64,000 bases of DNA from Parahaliea maris (GCF_008064665.1 NZ_VRZA01000001.1:496001-560000); one strand, 5' to 3'; shown: positions 11,140 to 20,668, numbered from the stretch's first letter. Numbers and translations: made by a program. The notes: a model not told the origin generated them from the letters alone.

Positions 11140-12503
11140 GCGCCCTCCCCCAATTGCTCCACCGCGGCGGTGAACGCGTGACCGCGGTCAGCATAACCGC
11201 GGAACATGTCAAAGCTGGCGCAGGCCGGCGACAGCAGCACCAGGTCGCCCGCCTCGCCCAGGCCGGCCGCGGCCTCCACTGCGGCCCGCATGTCAGTCAC
11301 CGGCTGGACCGGCACAATGTCGGCCAGCGCACTGTCGAGTTCTGCCGCCGCTTCGCCCATTACGATCACCCCGCGGCAGTAGCGTTTCACCGCCTTGCGA
11401 AGCTGGTTGAAATCCGCCCCCTTGCCCTGCCCGCCGGCGATCAGGATGACGTTACCTTCACCGCCCAGGCCAACCAGCGCCGCCTCACAGGCGCCAATAT
11501 TGGTGCCCTTGGAATCATTCACATACCGCACACCCCGATACTCCCGCACCAGCTGACAGCGATGGGGCAGACCGCGGAAAGCCCGCACGGCGTCGAGCAT
11601 CGCCGCCATGGGCAGGCCCGCGGCGTGACCAATGGCAAGGGCGGCCAGTACATTGGCGCAGTTGTGACGACCCACCAGGGGGAGGTCGGCCGTGGGCATC
11701 AGGGGCTCGAAGCCGTGACACAGGGTTTCCACCCCGTCGATGGTCCGCAGGCCAAAGCCATTCAGCTCCGGTTCTCGCAGGCGCCAGCTGATCACCGCCA
11801 CCTCGTCGCCCACCAGCGGGATGGTCAGGGTGTCATCCCGGTTGACCACCGCACTGTGGCAGCCGCGAAAGATCCGGTGCTTGGCCTGGTGGTAACGCGG
11901 CATACTGCCATGGCGGTCGAGGTGATCCGGGCTGACATTGAGCACCGTGGCGACCTGCAGGTCGAGCTGGCCTGCCCGCTCCAGCTGGAAGCTGGACAGC
12001 TCCAGCACGTACAGCTCGCTGGCATCGTCCAGCAAGTCCAGCGCCGGGGTGCCGAGATTGCCACCCACACCCACACGCAAGCCGGCGGCGCGGGCCATCT
12101 CCCCGACCAGTTCGGTGACCGTGGATTTGGCGTTGGAACCGGTGATGCCAACCACCGGGGCACGGGCCTCACGGACAAACAGGTCGATGTCGCCCAGCAC
12201 TGTCGCACCCGCTGCCACGGCGGCGGCCACCAGCGGCGCCTCCAGGGCAATCCCTGGGCTCACAATCAGCTCGCTGGCACTTTCCAGCACCTGCGGGGGT
12301 ATGTCCCCGGCGAGCACCGGAACCTCGGGCATTTCCCGCTGCAGGACATCCAGGCCCGGCGGTTCGGCACGGGTGTCGACCACGCTGAAGGCCAGCCCGT
12401 TGCGGTGCAGGAAGCGCGCACAGGACAAACCGGTCACCCCGAGGCCAAAAACGACCCGGTTCTCCGTGCTTGCTATCAGATCCTGTGCCACTGCTGTACT
12501 CAC
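11136..12503 (-). CDS. murD: UDP-N-acetylmuramoylalanine--D-glutamate ligase MurD
   Basis: Adds D-Glu to UDP-MurNAc-L-Ala. It has 455 residues with a GTG start at 12503 (MSTAVAQDLIASTENRVVFG) and an AAGG Shine-Dalgarno about 9 nt upstream. The P-loop reads GSNAKST at about 122-128, with Ala where E. coli has Gly; I recall the same variant in pseudomonads. The substrate motif NDSKGTN and the C-terminal SPACASFDMF are present. It overlaps ftsW by 4 bp and sits 28 bp after mraY. Confidence 0.97.
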   Translation of the reverse strand: MSTAVAQDLIASTENRVVFGLGVTGLSCARFLHRNGLAFSVVDTRAEPPGLDVLQREMPEVPVLAGDIPPQVLESASELIVSPGIALEAPLVAAAVAAGATVLGDIDLFVREARAPVVGITGSNAKSTVTELVGEMARAAGLRVGVGGNLGTPALDLLDDASELYVLELSSFQLERAGQLDLQVATVLNVSPDHLDRHGSMPRYHQAKHRIFRGCHSAVVNRDDTLTIPLVGDEVAVISWRLREPELNGFGLRTIDGVETLCHGFEPLMPTADLPLVGRHNCANVLAALAIGHAAGLPMAAMLDAVRAFRGLPHRCQLVREYRGVRYVNDSKGTNIGACEAALVGLGGEGNVILIAGGQGKGADFNQLRKAVKRYCRGVIVMGEAAAELDSALADIVPVQPVTDMRAAVEAAAGLGEAGDLVLLSPACASFDMFRGYADRGHAFTAAVEQLGEGA

Positions 12504-12531
12504 TCCCGATTTACCTTTACGACCTTCCGCC

Positions 12532-13614
12532 TCAACGCAGCTTCAGTGTTGCCAGGCCAAACAGCACCAGCATCACGGTGATAATCCAGAACCGCACAAT
12601 CACGCGCGGCTCGGGCCAGCCCTTGAGTTCAAAGTGGTGATGGATCGGCGCCATGCGAAAGATGCGTTTGCCGGTCAGTTTGAACGAGGCGACCTGCAGG
12701 ATGACGGACACCGTCTCCAGCACAAATATCCCGCCCATGATGAAAAAGACGATCTCGTGGCGGGTAATCACCGCCACCGTGCCCAGCGCGGCGCCCAGCG
12801 CCAGCGCTCCCACGTCGCCCATAAACACCTGGGCCGGATAGGTGTTGAACCAGAGGAAACCGAGGCCGGCCCCGGCGATGGCACCACAGAACACCGCCAG
12901 TTCACCACTGCCCGCCACGTAGGGAATGTGGAGGTAGCTGGCAAAGTCCACGTGCCCCGTCAGGTAGGCAATCACGCCGAGCGCGGTACCCACCATCACC
13001 GTCGGCAGAATGGCCAGGCCGTCCAGGCCATCGGTCAGGTTGACCGCATTGCTCGAGCCCACAATGACGAAGTAGGCCAGCACCAAGAACAGCGGCCCCA
13101 TGCTCCAGGCAAAGTCCTTGAAGAAGGGGATGTACAACTCGGTGGTAACCGGGGTGTCGAAGGCCAGGTAGAGGTACAGGGCGGCGGCGATACCCGCGGC
13201 GCTCTGCCAGAAGTACTTCCAGCGCGCCGGTAACCCGCGGGAGTCTTTTTCCACGACCTTGCGGTAGTCGTCGACCCAACCCACCGCGCCGAACACGCCG
13301 GTGACCATGAACGCGACCCAGATGTAGGAGTTGCGCAGGTCCGCCCACAACAGGGTACTGATGGCAATGGCCACCAGGATGAGCGCCCCGCCCATGGTCG
13401 GAGTACCGGATTTACTCAGGTGGGATTGCGGGCCATCGTCACGCACCGCTTGGCCTACCTGGTAGTAATTGAGACGGCGGATCATCACCGGCCCCACCAG
13501 CAGGGAGATGGCCAGTGCGGTACCCGCCGCCAGGATGCCGCGCAGGGTCAGGTAACTGAAGACCTGGAAGCCACCGGCATACTGGGTGAGGAATTCGGAG
13601 AGAAAGATCAACAT
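12532..13614 (-). CDS. mraY: Phospho-N-acetylmuramoyl-pentapeptide transferase MraY
   Basis: The membrane enzyme that links UDP-MurNAc-pentapeptide to undecaprenyl phosphate to give lipid I. It has 360 residues and ten membrane segments, starting [20 protein letters not shown]. The catalytic aspartates appear in GWVDDYRKV and [10 protein letters not shown], and the conserved [15 protein letters not shown] loop is near the C-terminus. It starts 2 bp downstream of the murF stop. Confidence 0.98.
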   Translation of the reverse strand: MLIFLSEFLTQYAGGFQVFSYLTLRGILAAGTALAISLLVGPVMIRRLNYYQVGQAVRDDGPQSHLSKSGTPTMGGALILVAIAISTLLWADLRNSYIWVAFMVTGVFGAVGWVDDYRKVVEKDSRGLPARWKYFWQSAAGIAAALYLYLAFDTPVTTELYIPFFKDFAWSMGPLFLVLAYFVIVGSSNAVNLTDGLDGLAILPTVMVGTALGVIAYLTGHVDFASYLHIPYVAGSGELAVFCGAIAGAGLGFLWFNTYPAQVFMGDVGALALGAALGTVAVITRHEIVFFIMGGIFVLETVSVILQVASFKLTGKRIFRMAPIHHHFELKGWPEPRVIVRFWIITVMLVLFGLATLKLR

Positions 13615-13616
13615 GG

Positions 13617-14984
13617 TTAGCGTCTCGCCTCCCCTTCCGGATCCTGCAATTGTGCCAGCAGCAATTCCATGGCTGCGCCGCGGGATCCCTTGATTAATAC
13701 GGTGTCGTCGGCGCCAAAGGCGCCTGGTAGCGCGGCACTGGCCGCGCGGCGATCCTCAAAGTGCTGCCCGCCTTTGCCGAAGGCCTCTACCGCGGGGGCC
13801 AGTTCGGGCCCTACCCCCCAGAAACGGTCGAGCCCGCGCTCCCGGGCGTACTCGCCTATCTGGCGGTGCAGGGACTCGGATTCCGCGCCCAGCTCACGCA
13901 TCACCCCCAGCATCAGGGTGCGCCGGCCTTCGCAATCGGCGAGCAGGTCGATGGCGGCCCGCACTGAACCGGGGTTGGCGTTGTAGCAGTCGTCGATCAG
14001 GGTGCAGCCACCCTGGCCATGGCTGACCGCCAGGCGACCGGGTACGGGGCTTACCGACGCCAGGCCGGCGGTGATCTCCGACAGGCTCAACTCGCAGGCC
14101 AGGCCCACCGCAATGGCTGCCAGGGCGTTCGAAACGTTGTGCAGGCCCGGCAGGCGCAGGGCCACCGGGGCGTCTCCCGCCGGGGTGCTGGCAATAAAAC
14201 TGATGCCGGCGGTGCCGCGGCTGCTGATATTGTTGGCACTGATCGCCGCGGGCTGGCGCAAGCCGTAGTCCAGGATCGTGGCGCCCGCGGCGCGCTTGCG
14301 CCAGCGCCCGGCGTACTCCTGGTCGGCGTTGATGACAGCCACACCCTTGCCACCGAGTCCGTCGTAAATCTCGCCCTTGGCGTCGGCCACGTCACTCACC
14401 GACCCAAATCCCTGCAGGTGGGCCGGCATGGCGTTGAGCAACACCGCCACATCCGGGCGCCCCAACTCACACAGCCAGGCAATATCGCCGGCTTTGGCCG
14501 CGCCCATTTCCACCACCGCAAACTCGTGCTCCGGCGCCAGCCGCAGCAGGGTCTGGGGCACACCGATTTCGTTGTTCAGGTTGCCCTCGGTAGCCAGCGT
14601 GTTGCCACGCTGCGCCAGCACCGCGCTCACCAGGTTCTTGACCGTGGTCTTGCCACTACTGCCGGTGATCGCCACCAGCGGGTGCTGATACAGGTCGCGG
14701 TTACAGGCACCCAACAGCCCCAGGGCGCGCTGGGTATCCTCCACCACCAGCAGGGGCAGGCCGGCGTCAATCTCGCGACTCACCAGGGCCGCAACAGCAC
14801 CGCCATCGCGCGCCACTGACAGGTAATCGTGACCGTCGAAGCGCTCGCCGCTGAGGGCGACAAAGAGCTGCCCCTGCAGATCACGGCGACTGTCGGTGGA
14901 CACCGCGGTGAACCGGGCATCATCGCCACACAGCCGGGCACCCAGCGGGGCGCAGAGTTCAGCCAGTGTAAAAGCGCGCATCAT
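13617..14984 (-). CDS. murF: UDP-MurNAc-tripeptide--D-Ala-D-Ala ligase MurF
   Basis: Adds D-Ala-D-Ala to the UDP-MurNAc tripeptide. It has 455 residues and starts [20 protein letters not shown]. The P-loop [11 protein letters not shown] lies about residue 107, followed by the Mur central-domain [13 protein letters not shown] motif and [17 protein letters not shown]. It overlaps murE by 4 bp. A second ATG one codon in (14981) is an equally possible start. Confidence 0.97.
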   Translation of the reverse strand: MMRAFTLAELCAPLGARLCGDDARFTAVSTDSRRDLQGQLFVALSGERFDGHDYLSVARDGGAVAALVSREIDAGLPLLVVEDTQRALGLLGACNRDLYQHPLVAITGSSGKTTVKNLVSAVLAQRGNTLATEGNLNNEIGVPQTLLRLAPEHEFAVVEMGAAKAGDIAWLCELGRPDVAVLLNAMPAHLQGFGSVSDVADAKGEIYDGLGGKGVAVINADQEYAGRWRKRAAGATILDYGLRQPAAISANNISSRGTAGISFIASTPAGDAPVALRLPGLHNVSNALAAIAVGLACELSLSEITAGLASVSPVPGRLAVSHGQGGCTLIDDCYNANPGSVRAAIDLLADCEGRRTLMLGVMRELGAESESLHRQIGEYARERGLDRFWGVGPELAPAVEAFGKGGQHFEDRRAASAALPGAFGADDTVLIKGSRGAAMELLLAQLQDPEGEARR

Positions 14985-16471
14985 GATGTCGCCCTCCTGG
15001 CCAGGGCGCGCTCTGCCTCTTCTACATCGGAGAAGTGCAAGCGCTGCCCCTCGATAATCTGGTAGTCCTCATGGCCTTTGCCGGCGATCAGGACGCAGTC
15101 GCCCTGTTCCGCAAGGGCAATGGCCTGCTCAATCGCCAGGGCGCGATCCGCCTGGCGCTGGAAATGTCCGGTACAGCCGGCCACGATATCGTCGATGATC
15201 GCCTCGGGGTTTTCACTGCGGGGATTGTCGCTGGTAATCACCACCTCGTCCGACAGTTCACAGGCCAGGCGGCCCATAACCGGGCGCTTGCCGCGGTCGC
15301 GATCGCCGCCACAGCCCACCACGGTGATCAGCCGCCCCTGCACATTCGGACGCAGGGCGCGCAACACATGCTCCAGTGCATCGGGGGTATGGGCGTAATC
15401 CACCAGCACCTGCAAACCACAGTCATTGGCCACGCTTTGCAGACGCCCCGGCACCGAGTGCAGTGCGGGCAGTTGTTGCAGTACCCGCTCCAGCGGCGTA
15501 CCCGCCAGAACGGCGCAGGCTATGGCAGCCATCAGGTTCGCCACATTGAAGACCCCCGGCAGGGGGGAGCAGAACACGCCTTCCCCCCAGGGGCTTACAA
15601 GATGGCCTGTGGCACCGGCGGCACTGAAGGCGAGATTGTCGATGCGAATATCGGCGTCGGCGCTGCCGGCGGCAGAATAGGTCAATACCTGGCAACCGGG
15701 TCGGGAAGCAGCGGCCACCACGATGGGGGCGTAGGGGTCATCCAGGTTCACCAGGGCATGGCGCAAGCCATCCACCGCGAACAGGCGCAGCTTGGCCCGG
15801 GCGTAGGATTCCATGTTGCCGTGGTAATCCAGGTGATCCCGCGACAGGTTGGTATAGACAGCGGTGTCGAAGTGCACCGCGTTGACCCGGCCCTGTACCA
15901 GGGCGTGGGAAGAGACCTCCATCGCCACGTCATTCACACCCTGCCCCTGCCAGTCGGCGAAGCAGGCCTGCAACCCCACCGGATCCGGCGTGGTATTGAC
16001 GGCGCTGGCCACGCTGTCATCCAGGCTGGCGCCGAGGGTGCCTATGACGCCACAGGGATGCCCGACAGCACGCTGTAACTGTGCCACGAGTCGCGAGGTG
16101 GTGGTCTTGCCATTGGTGCCGGTGACACCCACCACGCGCATGGTGCGGGTGGGGTCACCGTGGAAGCGGGCAGCGATCGCCCCCGCCTCGTGAGCGAGAT
16201 CGGGTATCTCTACCAGGGGCACCGGCAGCGCGTCGACAAAGCCCGCCACCGGGGCTTCCGCCACCACCGCAGCTGCGCCGCTGGCCACCGCCTGTTCGAT
16301 AAAGGTACGCCCATCATGTACTTCCCCCGCCAGCGCCAGGAACAGGTCACCCGGGCGCACGGAGCGGCTGTCCAGGGTTATGCCGCTCACCCGGGCATCC
16401 TCGGGCAACTCGCGCTCCAGCAGCCAGGCCAGGGAGCAATCATTCTGTGGGGGCTTTAAAGCGGCCATCAT
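14981..16471 (-). CDS. murE: UDP-MurNAc-dipeptide--meso-diaminopimelate ligase MurE
   Basis: Adds the third stem residue. The specificity motif DNPRSENP in the C-terminal domain indicates meso-diaminopimelate, not lysine. The P-loop VTGTNGKTTTS lies at about residues 117-127, and DYAHTPDALEHVLRAL matches the family. The start is ambiguous among GTG 16474, ATG 16471 and ATG 16468; ATG 16471, which overlaps the ftsI stop as TGATG, was chosen. It has 496 residues, the normal length. Confidence 0.96.
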   Translation of the reverse strand: MMAALKPPQNDCSLAWLLERELPEDARVSGITLDSRSVRPGDLFLALAGEVHDGRTFIEQAVASGAAAVVAEAPVAGFVDALPVPLVEIPDLAHEAGAIAARFHGDPTRTMRVVGVTGTNGKTTTSRLVAQLQRAVGHPCGVIGTLGASLDDSVASAVNTTPDPVGLQACFADWQGQGVNDVAMEVSSHALVQGRVNAVHFDTAVYTNLSRDHLDYHGNMESYARAKLRLFAVDGLRHALVNLDDPYAPIVVAAASRPGCQVLTYSAAGSADADIRIDNLAFSAAGATGHLVSPWGEGVFCSPLPGVFNVANLMAAIACAVLAGTPLERVLQQLPALHSVPGRLQSVANDCGLQVLVDYAHTPDALEHVLRALRPNVQGRLITVVGCGGDRDRGKRPVMGRLACELSDEVVITSDNPRSENPEAIIDDIVAGCTGHFQRQADRALAIEQAIALAEQGDCVLIAGKGHEDYQIIEGQRLHFSDVEEAERALARRATS

Positions 16472-18201
16472 CACACAGCCCCTCCATGGCGCGCCGGCGG
16501 CGTCGCGGCAACCACGGCCTCCGGCTCGTCCGGTACCACATTCAACAGGCGCAGCGCGCCCTGGGCCACGCGAGAGAACAGCGGTGCGGCCACTGCCCCG
16601 CCACCGTACTCGTCACCCTTGGGTCCGTTGAGGACCACCACGGTGACGATGCGCGGATCATGCACCGGGGCTACCCCGGCAAACAGGGCGCGGTGTTTGT
16701 CTTCCATGTAGCCCTGGGCGCCGACCTGGCGCACGGTGCCGGTTTTGCCACCGACGGCGTAGCCATCGACCCGGGCGCGACGGGCGGTACCATTTTCACC
16801 GGTCACCCGCTCCAGCACGGTGAGCACATCGGCGGCAATTTTCGCGGAGATCACCCGCTGCCCCTCGGGCACTTCGTCCAGCGCCAGCAGTGATACCGGG
16901 CGCAGTACGCCGCCGCTGGCGAAGGCGCTGTAGGCCCGGGCCAGTTGCAGCGGCGTCACCGTCAGGCCGTAACCGAAGGCCAGGGTCACTTCCTCGATCG
17001 CGCGCCAGCGCGGGCGATTGGGCAGCAGGCCGTTCTGCTCACCGGGGAAGCCGGTGCCCAGTGGTTGGCCGATGCCCATGCGCTGGAATACGTTCCACAC
17101 CGGCTCGTGGCCGATATCGAGGGCGATTTTCGTCACACCGACCTGGCTGGACTTCTCGATCACCCGGGACACGGTGATCGCGCCGTAATTGCGCGGGTCG
17201 GGCAGGGTCTTACGGCCGACGCGAATGCGGCCGGGGGAGGTGTCGATCACGGTATCGGTGGTGTACTTGCCACTTTCCAGCGCCGCCACCATGGTCAGTG
17301 GCTTCATGGTCGAGCCGGGCTCATACTCGTCGGTCATGGCCCGGTTGCGAGTGCTGCCCGGGTCGATCTTCTTGCGACTGTTGGGGTTGTAGACCGGGTA
17401 GTTGACCATGGCCAATACCTCACCGGTATGGGCGTCCAGAGTGACCACCGTGCCGGAGTCGGCACCGGTTTTGGCCACGGCGCGCTGCAGTTCCCGGTGC
17501 TGCAGTACCTGCAGGCGCAGGTCGATGGACAGGCGCAGGTCACGGCCGGGGCGCGCCGGCTCCAGTACCCCGATATCGCGCACCGCATCACCGTGCAGGT
17601 CCTTGATGTACTGCTTTTTGCCGGGTATTCCGCGCAGCCAGTCCTCATAGGACAGCTCCAGGCCGGCGATACCCGCGCCATCGACATTGGTGAAGCCGAC
17701 CAGTTGCGAAGCCACTTCCCCCGCCGGGTAATAGCGCTGGTATTCGCGCTCACCGTACACCCCGGGGAAACGCCGGGCCAGGATTTCCCGCGCCTCACCG
17801 GGCACCCGGTGGCGCTGCAGGTACATGAAACGCTTGCCCGCGTATCGCTCCAGCCGCTCGTCCAGTTCCGACAGGGGCATATCCAGCGCGAGGGCCAGTT
17901 CCGGCAGGCGCTCGGAGCCCGCCAGCTGGGTGGGATCGGCCCAGATGGAAATCACCGGGGTACTCACCGCCAGCGGCTCCCCGCGACGATCGGTGATCAC
18001 CCCGCGGTAGGCGGGTATCTCCGCCGTGCGGACGGCGCGCATTTCCCCCTGGTCCTGCAGGAATTCGCGCCCGCGATCACTGCTGATGACCTGCAGCATC
18101 AGGATACGCCCCAGCAACAGGCCGAGCAGGGCCAGCAACAGGGCGGCGACCACGTAGAAGCGCCACGGAGCGACTGCCTCCCTTGGCACCTTGCGGCTCA
18201 T
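16471..18201 (-). CDS. ftsI: Septal transpeptidase FtsI (PBP3) with altered SXN motif
   Basis: The division-specific class B penicillin-binding protein that cross-links septal peptidoglycan. It has 576 residues and starts MSRKVPREAVAPWRFYVVAA. One membrane anchor at about 17-38 precedes a dimerisation domain at about 55-200 and the transpeptidase domain at about 230-560. The active serine tetrad is S297-T-M-K300 and the KTG motif is at 486-488. The second motif, normally SSN, reads S351-S-Q353 (codons TCC AGC CAG), a substitution at a position that contacts beta-lactams and substrate. It overlaps ftsL by 4 bp and murE by about 3 bp. Confidence 0.97.
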   Translation of the reverse strand: MSRKVPREAVAPWRFYVVAALLLALLGLLLGRILMLQVISSDRGREFLQDQGEMRAVRTAEIPAYRGVITDRRGEPLAVSTPVISIWADPTQLAGSERLPELALALDMPLSELDERLERYAGKRFMYLQRHRVPGEAREILARRFPGVYGEREYQRYYPAGEVASQLVGFTNVDGAGIAGLELSYEDWLRGIPGKKQYIKDLHGDAVRDIGVLEPARPGRDLRLSIDLRLQVLQHRELQRAVAKTGADSGTVVTLDAHTGEVLAMVNYPVYNPNSRKKIDPGSTRNRAMTDEYEPGSTMKPLTMVAALESGKYTTDTVIDTSPGRIRVGRKTLPDPRNYGAITVSRVIEKSSQVGVTKIALDIGHEPVWNVFQRMGIGQPLGTGFPGEQNGLLPNRPRWRAIEEVTLAFGYGLTVTPLQLARAYSAFASGGVLRPVSLLALDEVPEGQRVISAKIAADVLTVLERVTGENGTARRARVDGYAVGGKTGTVRQVGAQGYMEDKHRALFAGVAPVHDPRIVTVVVLNGPKGDEYGGGAVAAPLFSRVAQGALRLLNVVPDEPEAVVAATPPARHGGAV

Positions 18202-18509
18202 GGCGCCACCACTTTCAGTTCCTGCATCGCCGGAGAATGCATATCGAGCTCACCGGTGGCGACTTTCTCCACCCGGTGGTGGGAAGCCCAGGCGCTCTCC
18301 TCGAGCAGTAAGCGGCTGTAATCTTCCTGCAGGAACCACTGGTCTGCCTCCAGCCCCTGCAGTTCAGCATACAACTGGCGACAGGCGTGGGAGGAGTGGA
18401 TAACAAAAAACGCCGACAGCACTACCGCCACCATGGCCGCAGTGCACAACAGGTTGAGGGCCCGCCCGTCGGCAGGCGCCCCGGCAGGCCTGTTACCCCG
18501 AGCGGCCAT
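18198..18509 (-). CDS. ftsL: Cell division protein FtsL
   Basis: A small bitopic divisome protein that pairs with FtsB through a coiled coil. It has 103 residues: a polar N-terminus, one membrane helix at about 19-37 (NLLCTAAMVAVVLSAFFVIH), then a leucine-rich periplasmic helix. It is recognised mainly by size, topology and its place between rsmH and ftsI, since FtsL sequence is poorly conserved. Its ATG overlaps the rsmH stop codon. Confidence 0.9.
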   Translation of the reverse strand: MAARGNRPAGAPADGRALNLLCTAAMVAVVLSAFFVIHSSHACRQLYAELQGLEADQWFLQEDYSRLLLEESAWASHHRVEKVATGELDMHSPAMQELKVVAP

Positions 18510-19426
18510 CAGGCGATCTTCTCCGCTACACGCAGTATGGCGCTGCGCGCACGCACGTTGCCGGCAACTTCCTCCTTGCCGGCACGCACCGCCTTGCCCA
18601 CCAGTTTCATGCGCCGGTTCAGGGCGCTGTCGGGCACTGGCAGGCCGCGGGGCAACTGTTCGCCCCGGGACATATCCCGCATATAGCGTTTGACGATACG
18701 GTCTTCCAGCGAATGGAAACTGATCACCACCAGGCGCCCGCCTTCACCCAGCAGGTCCAGGGCGGAGCCGAGCAGGTCCTGGAGGTCTTCCAGTTCCCTG
18801 TTGATATAAATCCGGATGGCCTGAAAAGAGCGGGTAGCCGGGTGCTTGTGCTTTTCCCAGCGCGGGTTGGCCTCGGAGACGATCGACGCCAGGCGACCCG
18901 TCGTGGTGATGGGATCGATAGCGCGCTGGGCAACGATGGCCCGGGCGATACGCCGGGAAAAGCGCTCTTCGCCGTAGTCGTAGAGCACATCGGCAATGTC
19001 GGCCTCGTCGGCACGGGCCAGCCACTGGGCGGCGGTTTCGCCGCTACTGGTATCCATGCGCATGTCGAGGGGACCATCGTGCTGAAAACTGAAGCCGCGT
19101 TCGGCCTCGTCCAGCTGCGGGCTGGAAACGCCCAGGTCCAGGAGAATACCGTCAACTGCGTCGATCCCCATCCCACGCAGTTGACGGGGAAGCTGAGCGA
19201 ATGACCCGTGATAGAAGGTGAACCGGGGTTCGCTCATCGCCAACTTTTCGGCCTCTGCTACGGCGGTCGGATCCTTGTCCACCCCCAGCAGGCGGCCGTT
19301 TTCGTCAAGGGCCTCGAGCACGGCGCGACTGTGCCCACCGCGTCCGAAGGTGCCATCGACGTAAAAACCACTGCTTGTCGTCACCAGAGCGTCCACCGCC
19401 TCTCGTAACATCACCGTTTGATGCAT
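18509..19426 (-). CDS. rsmH: 16S rRNA (cytosine1402-N4)-methyltransferase RsmH
   Basis: Methylates N4 of C1402 in the 16S rRNA P-site. ATG 19426 ([15 protein letters not shown]) is favoured because AGGTGA sits 5 nt upstream, over the mraZ stop; a GTG at 19435 is the alternative. It has 305 residues. The SAM-binding [16 protein letters not shown] is near residue 24, and [18 protein letters not shown] and the C-terminal [15 protein letters not shown] are characteristic. It is the second gene of the dcw operon. RsmI, which methylates the ribose of the same nucleotide, is encoded just across rnpB. Confidence 0.97.
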   Translation of the reverse strand: MHQTVMLREAVDALVTTSSGFYVDGTFGRGGHSRAVLEALDENGRLLGVDKDPTAVAEAEKLAMSEPRFTFYHGSFAQLPRQLRGMGIDAVDGILLDLGVSSPQLDEAERGFSFQHDGPLDMRMDTSSGETAAQWLARADEADIADVLYDYGEERFSRRIARAIVAQRAIDPITTTGRLASIVSEANPRWEKHKHPATRSFQAIRIYINRELEDLQDLLGSALDLLGEGGRLVVISFHSLEDRIVKRYMRDMSRGEQLPRGLPVPDSALNRRMKLVGKAVRAGKEEVAGNVRARSAILRVAEKIA

Positions 19427-19435
19427 ATCACTCAC

Positions 19436-19891
19436 CTACAGGGTCAGCGACAACAATTCGTCTGGCAGTTCCGCCTCGGGCCCGGATTCCTCCAGCGCCT
19501 GTTCGCATTCCGCCTGCCACAGGGCCTCGGACCAGAGCTCCAGCTTCTTGCCCTGCCCCACCAGCACCAGCTTTTTCTCCAGCCCGGCGTAGTCACGCAG
19601 GGACTGGGGCAACAGCATGCGGCCATTGCCATCCAGCTCGATGTCGGTGGCATAACCCAGCAGCAGGCGCTGGAAGCGCTTGGTGGCCTTGTTCAGTGAG
19701 GGCAGGGACTGGATCTTCTCTTCGATCACTTCCCATTCGGGCAGGGGGTAGATCACCAGGCAGCGCGTCTGGGTATCAATGGTAACGACAATTTGTCCTT
19801 CGCAGAGCGCCAACAATGGCTCGCGCTGGCGCGCTGGCATTGCCAGCCGCCCCTTCGCGTCCATGTTGATGTGCTGTACTCCGCGAAACAC
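19436..19891 (-). CDS. mraZ: Transcriptional regulator MraZ
   Basis: An AbrB/SpoVT-like DNA-binding protein that represses the dcw operon in E. coli. The start chosen is GTG 19891 (FRGVQHINMDAKGRLAMP after the initiator), giving 151 residues, the family length; a GTG five codons upstream is possible but weaker. Two SpoVT-type repeats are visible, each with the signature DxxGRxxxP-like core (MDAKGRLAMPARQRE and LDGNGRMLLPQSLRD). A matching four-repeat operator and promoter lie directly upstream, so autoregulation is likely. Confidence 0.96.
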   Translation of the reverse strand: MFRGVQHINMDAKGRLAMPARQREPLLALCEGQIVVTIDTQTRCLVIYPLPEWEVIEEKIQSLPSLNKATKRFQRLLLGYATDIELDGNGRMLLPQSLRDYAGLEKKLVLVGQGKKLELWSEALWQAECEQALEESGPEAELPDELLSLTL

Positions 19892-19921
19892 GCCAATTTC
19901 CCCCACTCATCCGACTTTGTT

Positions 19922-19956
19922 TTCCACAAAAAGCCAGATTTATCCACTTATTCCCA
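19922..19956 (-). promoter_or_regulatory. MraZ operator: four TGGNN repeats with 10-bp period
   Basis: On the minus strand TGGGA, TGGAT, TGGCT and TGGAA occur with an exact 10-bp period across 19956-19922, each separated by 5 bp. MraZ is known to bind direct TGGGN repeats spaced by 5 nt. The array begins about where transcription from the adjacent promoter would start and lies about 30 bp before the mraZ start, which suits autorepression. Confidence 0.85.
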
Positions 19957-19965
19957 CTTTGCGAC

Positions 19966-19995
19966 ACTATAGGTGTGCCTCAAAGGGGGTGTCAA
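19966..19995 (-). promoter_or_regulatory. Sigma70 promoter of the dcw operon
   Basis: On the minus strand a perfect TTGACA (19995-19990), an 18-bp spacer and TATAGT (19971-19966) lie directly upstream of the MraZ operator. This is the strongest promoter-like sequence in front of the division cluster. Confidence 0.8.
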
Positions 19996-20090
19996 GCGAG
20001 GCCCTCTCTAAAAAACGTTGTAATTTCAGTAAATTAGCGCCGTTTCGCAGTTCGGTACGCGGGCATCTGTAAAGGAAGCGAGTTCAAAAA

Positions 20091-20138
20091 ATGACAGAAA
20101 ACATGAGCGTAACCACACATGCTAAGAACTTACTTTAA
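20091..20138 (+). other. Possible 15-residue leader ORF followed by a T-run hairpin
   Basis: ATG 20091 opens a 15-codon frame (MTENMSVTTHAKNLL) ending in TAA at 20136-20138, with AAGGAAG about 13 nt upstream of it. Its last codons form the left part of a 7-bp perfect stem (GAACTTA/TAAGTTC), followed within a few bases by a run of seven T at about 20150-20156. The stretch 19996-20195 otherwise holds no gene. It could be a small peptide gene, a small RNA or chance. No good plus-strand promoter was found. Confidence 0.25.
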
Positions 20139-20195
20139 GTTCCAGTTTATTTTTTTCTGAAATGTGGTCGGTAAAAGGCCGAAAAAGCATATAGG

Positions 20196-20231
20196 AAGGC
20201 CGGTGCCCGCTTCTGGGCGAACACCGGCCTT
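20196..20231 (-). terminator. Terminator hairpin downstream of rnpB
   Basis: A perfect 10-bp stem AAGGCCGGTG/CACCGGCCTT surrounds a 16-nt loop just after the RNase P RNA 3' end. On the minus strand it is followed about 9 nt later by a CTTTTTC run, consistent with factor-independent termination of rnpB. Confidence 0.7.
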
Positions 20232-20238
20232 GATGAAA

Positions 20239-20600
20239 GTTGAGTCGGTCGATAAGCCGGGTTCTGTCGTGGACGATCATTCATCTGCGACAGGCGTCAC
20301 CGCCTGCCTGAAGCGACCTACCCGAATCCACTGCGGGCCGCAGCTACAGGATTCCTATTTGGTCTTGCTCCGGGTGGGGTTTACCATCGCCGCGCCTGTT
20401 ACCAGCCGCGCGGTGCGCTCTTACCGCACCATTTCACCCTTACCTGGCCGCGTGAACGGCCGGGCGGTTTCCTTTCTGTTGCACTTTCCGTAGGCTCGCG
20501 CCCCCCAGGTGTTACCTGGCACCCTGCCCTATGGAGCCCGGACTTTCCTCCCCGCCAACGACCGAAACCGATGGCAGAGCGATCGCCTGACCGACTCGGC
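20239..20600 (-). ncRNA. rnpB: RNase P RNA (bacterial class A)
   Basis: The catalytic RNA of RNase P, which matures tRNA 5' ends. On the minus strand the class A signatures are clear: GAGGAAAGTCCGGGCTCC and the CATAGGGCAGGGTGCCAGGT region near the 5' end, GGTAAGGGTGAAA and GGTAAGAGCGCACC in the middle, CGGTAAACCCCACCCGGAGC with CAAATAGG, and the 3' end ACAGAACCCGGCTTATCGAC. The ends pair as P1 (GAGTCGGTC/GACCGACTC), which sets the boundaries to within a few bases. It lies between rsmI and mraZ, the same place as in pseudomonads. Open frames overlapping it are not genes. Confidence 0.97.
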
Positions 20601-20668
20601 GGCAAGACTACGCGCGGCCCGCCAGGAAGGCAAGCGCTACAGTAGGCCCGTTATGACAGGCTCGGGCG

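Noticed and set aside
12100-12140. MurD P-loop GSNAKST as a defective ATP site
   Set aside because: The Gly-to-Ala variant is, to my recollection, normal in pseudomonad MurD, so it is not evidence of inactivation.
11154-12581. 475-codon plus-strand open frame
   Set aside because: Fully antisense to murD, with no recognisable domain or suitable ribosome site.
20399-20605. Open frames across the RNase P RNA
   Set aside because: The region is explained by rnpB on the minus strand; the frames have no protein resemblance.
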